From CAZWVI01 sp964637165 (GTDB taxonomy: Bacteria; Planctomycetota; UBA1135), in NCBI GenBank assembly GCA_964637165.1, contig CAZWVI010000028.1, forward strand, positions 1-22,783: a stretch of 22,783 nucleotides of DNA. The letters run 5' to 3'. A program made the position numbers and the translations under genes. Below the pieces are notes generated by a model, which searched no databases, was not told where the DNA came from, and saw only the letters and a list, made by a program, of their open reading frames with translations. Below are positions 7,530 through 15,317 of the stretch, in pieces; position 1 is the stretch's first letter, and each line of letters begins with the position of its first letter.

Positions 7530-8702
7530 CTAAGCGTTGGCGGCCATAACCGCTTCACAGATTGATTTGGCGCCTTCATCAAGTGAAGATGCCGAAATGA
7601 TTGGCAAACCTGAATCTGCCATGAGTTGCCGACCTTCGGCGACGTTGGTGCCCTCGAGGCGCACAACCAATGGAATGTTTAGGTCAACGGTGCGAGCTGC
7701 GCCAATTACGCCACGCGCGATGATGTCACATTTCATGATGCCACCAAAGATGTTGACTAAGATTCCTTGCACATTAGGGTCGGACAGAATGATTTTGAAT
7801 GCTTCGGTGATGGCCTCTTCAGTTGCACCACCTCCTACATCAAGGAAGTTTGCCGGTGAGCCGCCGTGCAATTTAATGGTGTCCATGGTCGCCATTGCTA
7901 GACCAGCACCATTGACCATGCAACCAATACTGCCATCGAGCGCAATGTAGTTGAGGCCAAATTTTGAAGCTTCAACTTCTTTAAGATCCTCTTCGTTAAT
8001 GTCGCGCATTTCGGCAATATCTTTGTGGCGGAATAATGCGTTTGAATCGAAATTCATTTTTGCATCCAAAGCTACTACTTCGCCATCATCGGTAATAACC
8101 AATGGGTTGATTTCAGCAAGTTCGCAATCTAACTCAAGGTATGCTTGACAGAGGCCTCCTAGGAACTGCGCGGTTTTCTTAATTGCAGCGCCCTCAAGCC
8201 CTAGAAAGAAGGCTGCCCGGCGGGCTTGGTGAGCTTGAAGTCCAAGCGCTGGGTCAATCGGCAACTTGAGCAAGGCTTCGGGGCGGTCTTGGGCGATGGT
8301 TTCAATTTCGACTCCACCTTCAGCGGACACCATCAAAGTTGGCATCCCTAGAGCGCGGTCCAGTGCAACGCCTACATAAAACTCCTTGGCGAGGTCTAAA
8401 CCTTCTGCGACAAAGAGTTTGCGGACTTGCTGGCCCTCTGGCGCTGTCTGGTGGGTTTTAAGCATCATGCCGAGCATTTCCTCGGCCACTTGTTGCGCTT
8501 CTTCAGCGGATTTAACTAGCTTGACGCCTCCGCCTTTGCCGCGCCCTCCGGCGTGGATTTGGGCTTTAACTACGGCTAAATCGCCACCTAGCTTGGTAAA
8601 AGCAGCAGCAGCATCTTGGGCAGACTCGACTACGATGCCGCGCTGTGTGCGCACACCGAACCGTTCGAGGATTTCCTTACCTTGGTATTCGTGGATTTTC
8701 AT
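7530..8702 (-). CDS. sucC: Succinyl-CoA synthetase beta subunit SucC (ADP-forming type)
   Basis: SucC supplies the ATP-grasp nucleotide-binding half of succinyl-CoA synthetase. The protein is 390 residues from the chosen start. It begins with the invariant MKIHEYQGKEIL and has the ATP-grasp loop AGGRGKGGGVKL (residues 51-62). Further marks are AEINPLV, LDAKMNFD, NGAGLAMATMD, and the C-terminal NIFGGIMKCD and VRLEGTN. The frame is open to 8783, but the family N terminus begins at the ATG at 8702; upstream codons would add 27 unrelated residues. No Shine-Dalgarno is seen before this ATG (CCTCCCTCATACCC precedes it), so initiation may use another mechanism. It is the first gene of the minus-strand run, with a 134-bp divergent gap upstream. 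Confidence 0.97.
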   Translation of the reverse strand: MKIHEYQGKEILERFGVRTQRGIVVESAQDAAAAFTKLGGDLAVVKAQIHAGGRGKGGGVKLVKSAEEAQQVAEEMLGMMLKTHQTAPEGQQVRKLFVAEGLDLAKEFYVGVALDRALGMPTLMVSAEGGVEIETIAQDRPEALLKLPIDPALGLQAHQARRAAFFLGLEGAAIKKTAQFLGGLCQAYLELDCELAEINPLVITDDGEVVALDAKMNFDSNALFRHKDIAEMRDINEEDLKEVEASKFGLNYIALDGSIGCMVNGAGLAMATMDTIKLHGGSPANFLDVGGGATEEAITEAFKIILSDPNVQGILVNIFGGIMKCDIIARGVIGAARTVDLNIPLVVRLEGTNVAEGRQLMADSGLPIISASSLDEGAKSICEAVMAANA

Positions 8703-8752
8703 GGGTATGAGGGAGGAATTAAGCCACATAGGATAATGCAAAGCGGCATAAT

Positions 8753-8768
8753 CCGAAAGGAATTTCGG
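8753..8768. repeat. Short inverted repeat in the sucC / orf8837 divergent intergenic region
   Basis: A perfect 6-bp inverted repeat with a 4-base centre (CCGAAA-GGAA-TTTCGG) lies 50 bp before the sucC start and about 69 bp before the gene at 8837. It could be an operator or a small hairpin in the sucC leader; nothing else in the sequence decides this. The rest of the 8703-8836 gap is AT-rich. It contains a TACAAT box at 8805-8810 facing the plus-strand gene but no well-spaced -35 element. Confidence 0.3.
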
Positions 8769-8836
8769 GTTTTTGACCAGCAAAACATTATTTTTGGAAC
8801 TCAGTACAATACAACAACGTCACTTTAAGTAACACC

Positions 8837-9616
8837 GTGCCACTGACCCCCGAACCCCAACGTCCTGCATTCATCCTAATTTGGATTGGCCTGTTTACAG
8901 CCGGTATCGGCTTTACAGGCATTAAGTTAACTGATGGCGAAGAGGGCGGCTCATCTGAAGCAGTTCAAGCTGCTGAGATTGGCCCAGTTGTTAATACTAG
9001 CCCTGCAGAGATTCCAGGCTCCGGCCAGGCATCACTTGGGCTCGCGCCAGTGACACCGATTTCTTTGGGGTCAGCTCTTGAGACTGTTCAAGCAGATTTG
9101 GAAAACGCCCCAATGCAAGAAGCACCAATTGAGGCTGCCAATAAGCCGGTCATCCTTTTGGAAGGCGAATCAGCTGGCCAGCCTCATCACCAAATCCGCA
9201 GTTCTGGGTTAAGTTCCGGCGACGGCGACTCTAACGAGCCTGTTTTCACCAGCCATTGGTTTGATTTAGCTGAACACTTTGCCGTTCAAGACGAAGACGA
9301 AGAGTTTCTTCGCGGCAAGGCTCGGGTTCGCTTGGAACGCTGGCGCAACGGCCTCTTCATGGCGCGCATCTGGCTAGATGACCACAGCTTTGCTGACCTT
9401 CACCAAAATCCAGAAGTCGTAAGTAAGCTCTTTGAGGAAATCGGCATCGATAGCAATGACGACTTGGCACAAGACGACTCAGCCAACGGGTCAGACGACC
9501 ATGTCGGCTCCTTCATCGAGGCCATCCGCAATCGCGGAGGAATTGCTTACCTTAAAGCTCTTAGCCCAAGCCAAGCACGCAAGGCTTTTGCTCGCTTCGT
9601 GAGAAACCACAACTAA
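8837..9616 (+). CDS. Membrane-anchored acidic protein of unknown function
   Basis: I do not recognise this 259-residue protein. A single hydrophobic segment near residues 11-29 (AFILIWIGLFTAGIGFTGI) probably anchors it. A low-complexity stretch rich in Ala, Glu, Pro, Gly and Ser follows (about 32-135), then a more ordered C-terminal part (about 138-259). That part includes PVFTSHWFDLAEHF, a charged strand-like run ARVRLERWRNGLFMARIWLD, an Asp-rich loop (SNDDLAQDDSANGSDD) and a basic helix at the end (SQARKAFARFVRNHN). The layout suggests an anchored domain held away from the membrane by a linker. The start is GTG at 8837; no in-frame ATG precedes it in the gap, and no clear Shine-Dalgarno is seen. 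It stands alone on the plus strand, divergent from sucC and convergent with rpmH. Its size and even composition argue for a real gene. Confidence 0.75.
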   Translation: MPLTPEPQRPAFILIWIGLFTAGIGFTGIKLTDGEEGGSSEAVQAAEIGPVVNTSPAEIPGSGQASLGLAPVTPISLGSALETVQADLENAPMQEAPIEAANKPVILLEGESAGQPHHQIRSSGLSSGDGDSNEPVFTSHWFDLAEHFAVQDEDEEFLRGKARVRLERWRNGLFMARIWLDDHSFADLHQNPEVVSKLFEEIGIDSNDDLAQDDSANGSDDHVGSFIEAIRNRGGIAYLKALSPSQARKAFARFVRNHN

Positions 9617-9647
9617 AACTTAGCGCCTATATTTCCGAGCGCAACGA

Positions 9648-9687
9648 CATCGACCCCGGCACACCATTAGGTTTGCCGGGGTCGATG
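9648..9687. terminator. Perfect hairpin between convergent genes, probable bidirectional terminator
   Basis: A 14-bp perfect inverted repeat (CATCGACCCCGGCA and its complement) flanks a 12-base loop. It lies 31 bp after the stop at 9616 and 20 bp after the rpmH stop at 9708 on the other strand. No strong T run follows on either strand, so it is not a canonical intrinsic terminator. Its placement between converging genes still makes termination or 3'-end protection the best guess. Confidence 0.6.
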
Positions 9688-9707
9688 CTATTTCAGGCTA
9701 TAATAAC

Positions 9708-9839
9708 CTAGAACTTGCCAGACTTGCGCCGCTTATTGCGGATAACGCGACGCCCGCCCGCTGTTCTTGAGCGGACACGGAAGCCACTGAGGCGCTTCTT
9801 ACGGTTTGACTTACGTTGCTTTACTTTACGTCCTTTCAC
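9708..9839 (-). CDS. rpmH: 50S ribosomal protein L34 (GTG start, 43 residues)
   Basis: L34 is a small, very basic protein of the large ribosomal subunit. The C-terminal two-thirds fit the family: LSGFRVRSRTAGGRRVIRNKRR aligns with the GFR.R..T..GR.V...RR..G pattern of known L34. The frame is open to an ATG at 9917, but those extra 26 residues are acidic or aromatic and lie inside the pyk coding region. The GTG at 9839 gives 43 residues, close to the usual 44-47, and begins 7 bp after the pyk stop at 9847. The N terminus (MKGRKVKQRKSNRKKR) lacks the common KRTYQPS opening, which is the main oddity. rpmH is usually beside dnaA and rnpA; here it follows pyk. The weak AAAAGA stretch upstream is a poor Shine-Dalgarno. 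Confidence 0.82.
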   Translation of the reverse strand: MKGRKVKQRKSNRKKRLSGFRVRSRTAGGRRVIRNKRRKSGKF

Positions 9840-9846
9840 GGGTCTT

Positions 9847-11304
9847 TTAGGTTTTACTTGGGGCCAGGGATGATGCTCGAACCAGTCGAATGGTGTTGGT
9901 GGCTCCTGACTTAGCAAAAGTGCCAGAAAGGAGAACTAAAAGGTCATCGCCCTGCAAACTAGCACCTTCGTCAAGTACTTGATTTGCGTTGCGCACCATT
10001 TCCTTTGCATTGCGGAATTGTCGGACCAAAGCCGGCTGAACTCCCCAGTAAAGGGCCATTCGATGAAATGAGCGTTTTTCCGCTGTGAATCCGATTACCG
10101 GTATCTTGCTGCGGAAGGAACTGACAAGTCTAGCAACTCGCCCGGACTCGGTAAAGGTCAAAATTGCCTTAGCTTTTGCTTGACGGGCGGCGCCAATTGC
10201 AGCTGAAACGGTGGCGGCCTCGATCACGCCACTATTGTGGCCAGGGCGGCTCAAAGCCTGGCGGCAATCGGCCCCGATGGTGCCAAGGGCGCGCTCTGTT
10301 CGCCGGAGGATTTTACTCATAATGCGCACGACTCCAGCAGGATCAACCCCCACTGCCGTTTCACCTGAAAGCATCAGCGCGTCACTGCCGTCGATTACCG
10401 CATTGGCCACATCTGAAACTTCGGCGCGCGTCGGGGTATTGGACTCGATCATGCTTTCCAGCATTTGAGTTGCGGTAATAACCGGAACCCCATGCTCGCG
10501 GGCTGAGCGAATAATTTGCTTTTGCACAATCGGCACGATTTCATGCCCCATCTCTACTGCCAAGTCGCCGCGTGCAACCATCACCGCATTAGTCGCTGAC
10601 AAAATTTCGTCGAGGTTTTTTATTGCTTGAGGTAATTCCAATTTGGCAATAATTGGTGCTTTCAGCCCCACTTTCAGCAGCGCCTTGCGCAATTTTTTAA
10701 CGCAGTCACTTGACCGCACAAAACTTAGTGCCACCCAATCAATTTCGTGCTCGGCAGCCCAAGCAATATCGCGGCGGTCTTTAGCAGATAAAGTCGGTGC
10801 CGAAACTTCTGAATCAGGCAAATTAACCCCTTGATGGGAACTAACAACATCGCCTTTACGCACGCGACAGCGAATGGTCTTTGCGGCAATTTCCTCAATC
10901 ACCAATTCCACCCTGCCATCACGAATCAAGATACGATGCCCAACCTTTACATCCTTAAGAATCTTTCGGTAGTCAACAGCTAAATGGGTCTCGGACTTTG
11001 ATTTTTTGCCAACACTTAGTTGAATCTTTTGCCCTCGGCACAACTCCACTTTACCCTCGACCCAGCCAAGACGAATTCGTGGACCACGCAAATCGGCAAT
11101 GACCGCCAGCGGCCGTTTTAAGTCGGCGCGCACTCGGTGCACAATGCGCACCAAATCACTGCGACTTTCGACGGTGCCGTGCGACATATTGATGCGAAAA
11201 GCGTCAACGCCGGCTCGGGCTAATTCCTTAATTCGAGTTAAGTTGGCGCACGCCGGACCCAAAGTCGCAACGACTTTAGTGCTTGTTTGATTGCGTGCCA
11301 ACAT
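9847..11304 (-). CDS. pyk: Pyruvate kinase
   Basis: Pyruvate kinase makes pyruvate and ATP from phosphoenolpyruvate and ADP. The 485-residue protein begins STKVVATLGPA, has FRINMSHG (residues 36-43), the family strand DLRGPRIR (71-78; usually DLQGPKIR), and the metal/PEP site IIAKLE (K221, E223). VMVARGDLAVE (D247), ITATQMLESMI, PTRAEVSDVANAV and DGSDALMLSGETAVG are all present. The C-terminal allosteric domain is present, with FTESGRVARLVSSFR and a final LSGTFAKSGATNTIRLV. The mdh stop lies 25 bp upstream of the ATG and rpmH follows 7 bp downstream, so the three genes are probably co-transcribed. No Shine-Dalgarno is obvious before the ATG. Confidence 0.97.
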   Translation of the reverse strand: MLARNQTSTKVVATLGPACANLTRIKELARAGVDAFRINMSHGTVESRSDLVRIVHRVRADLKRPLAVIADLRGPRIRLGWVEGKVELCRGQKIQLSVGKKSKSETHLAVDYRKILKDVKVGHRILIRDGRVELVIEEIAAKTIRCRVRKGDVVSSHQGVNLPDSEVSAPTLSAKDRRDIAWAAEHEIDWVALSFVRSSDCVKKLRKALLKVGLKAPIIAKLELPQAIKNLDEILSATNAVMVARGDLAVEMGHEIVPIVQKQIIRSAREHGVPVITATQMLESMIESNTPTRAEVSDVANAVIDGSDALMLSGETAVGVDPAGVVRIMSKILRRTERALGTIGADCRQALSRPGHNSGVIEAATVSAAIGAARQAKAKAILTFTESGRVARLVSSFRSKIPVIGFTAEKRSFHRMALYWGVQPALVRQFRNAKEMVRNANQVLDEGASLQGDDLLVLLSGTFAKSGATNTIRLVRASSLAPSKT

Positions 11305-11329
11305 TGGTGGTGGGTCTTGGCAGTTTTAA

Positions 11330-12274
11330 CTAGTCGGCAAGTAAGCCTTGCTCGCGCAAGGTAACTAAGTCAGCACGAATAGCATCTGCAGAGGCGGTCA
11401 ATTTGGCTCGTTCATCATCGCTGAGTTCAAGTTCAACGACTCGCTCAAGACCATTAGTACCGAGCACACAAGGAACGCCCATGTACAAACCCTCAAGTCC
11501 GTACTGCCCATCAAGCCAAGCGGCGCAAGGCAACAAACGATGCTCGTTACGGATGATTGACTTTGCCATCGCTACCGATGCCGCCGCTGGTGCATAAAAA
11601 GCAGAGCCAGTCTTTAGCAGGTTGACGATTTCAGCACCGCCATGTTGAGTGCGCTGATTGATGGCATCGATTTCTTCACTTGGCATAAGAGCAGTGATCG
11701 AGACGCCATCGATTGTTGAAAAGCTTGGCATTGGCACCATGCTGTCGCCGTGGCCACCGAGCACCATGCAACGCACATCTTTAACTCCACCACCATTGCT
11801 CATGCCAATAAAGCATGCCATGCGCGCGCTGTCCAACACCCCGGCCATTCCAACAACCCGGTTCTTGTCGAATCCAAGTCGGGCGGCCATCAAGTAAACC
11901 ATGGTGTCCAATGGGTTTGAAACCACGATCACTTTTGCATCCGGCGAACCTTCCTTAATGTAATCAGCAACAGTATTGATGATCTTGCCGTTGATTCCTA
12001 GCAAATCGCTGCGGTCCATTCCTGGCTTACGCGGCATGCCGGCGGTCATTATGAACAAATCAGAACCAGCGGTGTCGGCCGGGTCGTTGGTTCCAACGAC
12101 GTTGCATTGGTAGCCCTCGATGGCAGCGGCCTGATTCAAGTCAAGCGCAATTCCTTGCGGGCGGCCTTCAAGGATGTCAATAATGACAACTTCTTCGGGC
12201 ACTTCTTGTTCAGCTAATCGCTGGGCACAGGTCATGCCGACGAATCCAGCGCCGACTACAGTGACTTTAGTCAT
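11330..12274 (-). CDS. mdh: Malate dehydrogenase, LDH-like type
   Basis: This NAD-dependent enzyme oxidises malate to oxaloacetate in the TCA cycle. The 314-residue protein belongs to the lactate/malate dehydrogenase group. It has the dinucleotide-binding VVGAGFVG (residues 6-13), D33 at the end of the second strand (VVIID), consistent with NAD, and the substrate loop MPRKPGMDR (R82, R88). The arginine at 82 marks malate rather than lactate specificity. NPLDTMVY, R151 and the catalytic H175 in GGHGDSMVP follow. The ATG at 12274 fits the family start (MTKVTVVGAG). A 73-bp gap separates it from the HEAT-protein gene upstream, enough for a promoter, though I see no clear one. sucCD in the same window belong to the same pathway. 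Confidence 0.96.
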   Translation of the reverse strand: MTKVTVVGAGFVGMTCAQRLAEQEVPEEVVIIDILEGRPQGIALDLNQAAAIEGYQCNVVGTNDPADTAGSDLFIMTAGMPRKPGMDRSDLLGINGKIINTVADYIKEGSPDAKVIVVSNPLDTMVYLMAARLGFDKNRVVGMAGVLDSARMACFIGMSNGGGVKDVRCMVLGGHGDSMVPMPSFSTIDGVSITALMPSEEIDAINQRTQHGGAEIVNLLKTGSAFYAPAAASVAMAKSIIRNEHRLLPCAAWLDGQYGLEGLYMGVPCVLGTNGLERVVELELSDDERAKLTASADAIRADLVTLREQGLLAD

Positions 12275-12347
12275 TTTCTTATGTTTTATTCTCGACTCCC
12301 ACGGGATTAGGGAGCGAAGTTAAGCGCTTATTTTACTGTAGTTTCGG

Positions 12348-13376
12348 CTACTGTATGCCCAAGAACTCTGACTTATTTGTTTCCCACCAAGTTTTCCATT
12401 GCTGGTACCCGGCTTGTATTTTTTCATCGGTTGCGTCGTGCTCGTAATCAAAACTTTGGGCGGTAATCCGCCGCAGTGCACGCACCGCCGCTTCGCGTAC
12501 AAATTTAACCTCATCGACTAAGGCCTCAATCAAATGAGGAGTCGCAGTTTTAGCCTCCCAAGCACCAAGGGTATGGGCCGCAAGAAAACGGGTAAATTCA
12601 TATGGGTCGGCGAGCAGTGGAAAAATATGCGGCAAAAGTTTTGGGTCTTGAATACCAGATAATTTTTCGAGTGCGTCGTAACGCACCTCGGGGTCGGCAC
12701 TCTGCAAACTGCGCAATACCGCCGACACCTCGCCAGAAAAAGTAGTCTCTTCTATTGCCGGAGCTACCGCTTGCATGGCGGTAACATTCTTATCTAAACG
12801 CGACAATTGGTCACGCAAATTTTCCTGTGTGGAGCGCTGACTAGCGACCCGTTCTTCCACCACGGACATGGTACTTTCAATTCGACTCAAGCGAGATTGA
12901 GACTCAAGCTGTTCGGCGTTTATCCTCGCGAGTGCATCTTGATTGCTAAGCATTCCAGATTCTATATTTGTAGAACTCGAGGAGATTTTCTTTTGCCCAC
13001 CATTTAAGAGTTCAAGTTGAACATCAAGCAATGATTTATCTTCCTCGAATTTGTTTAAGGCATCATTGATGTTGCCATTCATAGTTTCTAGCTTCAAACC
13101 TAGTTGCACCGACAGCTCGTCCACTTGCCGTTGTTGTGCTGACTGCATTTCGTCAATTCTCTTTAACAGCATAAAGCAACAAGCCAGAGCAATCACTCCC
13201 AATACGGTGGCGACACTCGGAAGCACGCTAGTTTGGGGACGCTCAATTTGCTCATCGAGCAGTGCTTGACACTTATGACAAAGTGCGCGATCCCCTACCC
13301 GGATCGCAGTCTGTTCGCGCAGGTCGGAATCTGGGATGCTTTGGTCACAGAGATTACAGAAGGAGAGGTCAGCCAT
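12348..13376 (-). CDS. Membrane protein with N-terminal Cys4 finger, coiled coil and HEAT repeats
   Basis: This 342-residue protein has a clear modular plan but no known function. An N-terminal Cys4 motif (C7-x2-C10 ... C33-x2-C36) probably binds zinc. One membrane segment follows at about 51-71 (VLPSVATVLGVIALACCFML). Residues 72-205 have the heptad-like pattern of a long coiled coil (KRIDEM, QRQVDEL, IESTMSVVEERV, LRDQLSRLDKNV). Residues 215-305 form about three HEAT-type repeats (DPEVRYDALEKLSG, EFTRFLAAHTLGAWEAK, KFVREAAVRALRRI), and the tail is Trp-rich (QQWKTWWETNK). HEAT repeats usually bind proteins. The Cys4 finger is expected on one side of the membrane and the HEAT part on the other; the topology is not settled. 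The gene begins 3 bp after the vWA gene ends, so the two are probably an operon and may act together. Confidence 0.85.
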   Translation of the reverse strand: MADLSFCNLCDQSIPDSDLREQTAIRVGDRALCHKCQALLDEQIERPQTSVLPSVATVLGVIALACCFMLLKRIDEMQSAQQRQVDELSVQLGLKLETMNGNINDALNKFEEDKSLLDVQLELLNGGQKKISSSSTNIESGMLSNQDALARINAEQLESQSRLSRIESTMSVVEERVASQRSTQENLRDQLSRLDKNVTAMQAVAPAIEETTFSGEVSAVLRSLQSADPEVRYDALEKLSGIQDPKLLPHIFPLLADPYEFTRFLAAHTLGAWEAKTATPHLIEALVDEVKFVREAAVRALRRITAQSFDYEHDATDEKIQAGYQQWKTWWETNKSEFLGIQ

Positions 13377-13379
13377 TGC

Positions 13380-15317
13380 TTATACACCATAACGTCGCAG
13401 GAATAGAGATGCTGTGGCAAACAATAGGCCGAGCACCACCAGGGAAAAAACCGGCTTAGTGTTGGTGTGCATTTCGTAGGCAGTCTGGTGAGCGGCAAAC
13501 CACTGTTGCCAACGCGCGCAGTCACCACTAAATTCGGTATTTCCGGGCAGTTCAACCACTCGCTTACTCGGACTGCGTAGAAGTAAATTTGTTGATTCAA
13601 GAAAAGGTCCGGCTCGCAATTGCTGTTGTTGGACAAATTCAAAATCTAAAAAACCGACAGACGCATTTCCAACCGCCCACTCGCTAGCGAGTCCACTCGC
13701 AGAAACCCAGCGACCTCGACGGATAAAACTTGGGGCGTTCAGTTCGGCAAAAAGACTTGCAACTATTTGATTTAAGATATTTGGATCACTTGAATTCAAA
13801 CCATAACTAATCTCCGGTTGGCTAAAGCTAAGCGCAAGTAATGCATCTCCCTGAGCGTCAACTAAAAGTGGCATTGCGCCTTTCAGCAATCCCAATCGAG
13901 GACTTGGGCTGTCGAGCGTTAGTGATTTAGGCAAATCAAACCACGCATCTTGGCTTGGGCGAAATTCCTTACCTAATTCTTGACCGGCAATATCTGCGGT
14001 ATCCAGCAACTTAAAATCACCGCCGCCAAGGACTCGCCCCAATTGCTGTAACAATTGGCGATTGAAATCTGCTCCTAACGGCAGGCAAGTCACTTGCCCA
14101 TACTGTTGCTTAAGTTTACCGCTTAAGGCAGCCCAGTCACGCTCGGTTTCATTTGAATCAAAGCCATCGCTGGCAATCACCAGTTGTTGGGCATTGGTCG
14201 TAGTTAAAAAATCCAGAGCCTCATATAGGGCAGTTGGTCCAAATAAGTTTTGACCATTTAACTGGGCTAAGTCGGAATCGTTACTAAGAGAAAAAGGACC
14301 GGCTATTTCCCCAGCAAAAGTCCACAGCAAAAGTTCACTGTTGCCCCGCGCTAGTTGCTGTAACTGAGCGAGAGAGTCGCGCCAAGCACTCGCGCTAACA
14401 CTTCCGGAACAGTCTAGTAGCACCAATGCTTTGTGTTGTGGCGGATAGGCGCTAAAGATGGCTGATGCGTCTGGGATAGAAGCCCAGAATGCAGCCCTGT
14501 CACTCATCCATAAAATTGGCGTGGAAGTCGCATCACGTAGTTTAAGTAAGTCACTTGGACTGCTACTTCCATCATCAATCAGGATTGCCAGTTCAGCGTT
14601 TTCAATAGCGACTTGTCGGCCACCGTTTAAACTAAATTTGCGGTTGCTGTAAAAGTTTAGTTTGGAGCTTGTAGGCACCAACACGCTAACTGAACTTTGC
14701 GCGCCCACCTGGGATTCCTTATCCAGCCAAGTTGCCTTTAAGTAAGCATCACCCTGGTGTTTAGTTAATGACACACCCACCAGCAATTCAGCTTGTTCAA
14801 GACGGTGAGTCTTGGTGATTTCAACTTGGCAATCATCGGCACAACTTAGTTGCAGTTGACCTGAACCTGGACTTTGATTGAAGCCTAAGCGTAAATCAAA
14901 GTTTGCAGTGGCTGGTAAAATTTTTGGGCCACTAATGTTAAGCAGACGAACAACTTGTGGAAGTTGCCAACGCACGTCAATCGCTTCAAAGAGTTCTATC
15001 GGTGGGAGATTGTCAGTTAATAGACCATCACTATTAATGACTAGCTGGTCACCGGCTTCTAAATTTTCGCGGGCTTTGCTTAGTGCTGCCCCCAAATTTG
15101 AAATATTGCGAAGACCAACCGCATTTGGATTGGCGGATATTTTTTCAGCGAAGAAATATTCCTGGATTGGATTTCGCGACAGGTCTTTTGGTAAATCAGT
15201 ATTACAGCTTAAACTTAAATCGCTTAAGACCACTTGCTCTGGCGAAATAGCAACTGATTGGATGGCTATCAACCATGCACCAATTGCCATCAATCCGATT
15301 AGATGAAAGAGTTTCAC
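13380..15317 (-). CDS. vWA-domain membrane protein with signal peptide and C-terminal anchor
   Basis: The 645-residue protein starts with a signal or anchor segment (residues 4-23) and ends with a membrane segment (about 622-640) and a short RRYGV tail. So most of it is probably outside the cytoplasmic membrane. A von Willebrand A domain lies at about 296-440 with a complete metal site: DCSGS (D302, S304, S306), T362 in FGPTALYEAL, and D384 in IASDGFDSNE. Residues 72-102 (ISNLGAALSKA, then LVINSDGLLTDN) look like the end of another vWA fold whose first half is missing. Between the two lie beta-rich sequence and a segment (AELAILIDDGSS, STPILWMSDRAAFW) in the place of the GATase1-like domain found in some large vWA proteins. 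The start is GTG, overlapping the mnmA stop as GTGA. The function is unknown; ligand or protein binding is likely. Confidence 0.86.
   Translation of the reverse strand: MKLFHLIGLMAIGAWLIAIQSVAISPEQVVLSDLSLSCNTDLPKDLSRNPIQEYFFAEKISANPNAVGLRNISNLGAALSKARENLEAGDQLVINSDGLLTDNLPPIELFEAIDVRWQLPQVVRLLNISGPKILPATANFDLRLGFNQSPGSGQLQLSCADDCQVEITKTHRLEQAELLVGVSLTKHQGDAYLKATWLDKESQVGAQSSVSVLVPTSSKLNFYSNRKFSLNGGRQVAIENAELAILIDDGSSSPSDLLKLRDATSTPILWMSDRAAFWASIPDASAIFSAYPPQHKALVLLDCSGSVSASAWRDSLAQLQQLARGNSELLLWTFAGEIAGPFSLSNDSDLAQLNGQNLFGPTALYEALDFLTTTNAQQLVIASDGFDSNETERDWAALSGKLKQQYGQVTCLPLGADFNRQLLQQLGRVLGGGDFKLLDTADIAGQELGKEFRPSQDAWFDLPKSLTLDSPSPRLGLLKGAMPLLVDAQGDALLALSFSQPEISYGLNSSDPNILNQIVASLFAELNAPSFIRRGRWVSASGLASEWAVGNASVGFLDFEFVQQQQLRAGPFLESTNLLLRSPSKRVVELPGNTEFSGDCARWQQWFAAHQTAYEMHTNTKPVFSLVVLGLLFATASLFLRRYGV

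Noticed and set aside
8703..8783. Upstream start for SucC at 8783
   Set aside because: The family N terminus MKIHEYQ begins at 8702; the 27 extra residues have no counterpart.
8773..8810. TTGACC and TACAAT as a promoter for the gene at 8837
   Set aside because: The boxes are 26 bp apart, far from the usual 16-18.
9840..9917. Extended L34 beginning at ATG 9917
   Set aside because: It gives 69 residues with a non-basic N terminus overlapping pyk; L34 is about 45 residues.
12296..12314. CTCCC/GGGAG hairpin between mdh and the HEAT gene as terminator
   Set aside because: Only 5 bp of stem, and the minus strand after it is A-rich rather than T-rich.
12321..12330. Ten-base palindrome TAAGCGCTTA
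   Set aside because: Too short to claim as an operator; a single copy was noticed in the window.
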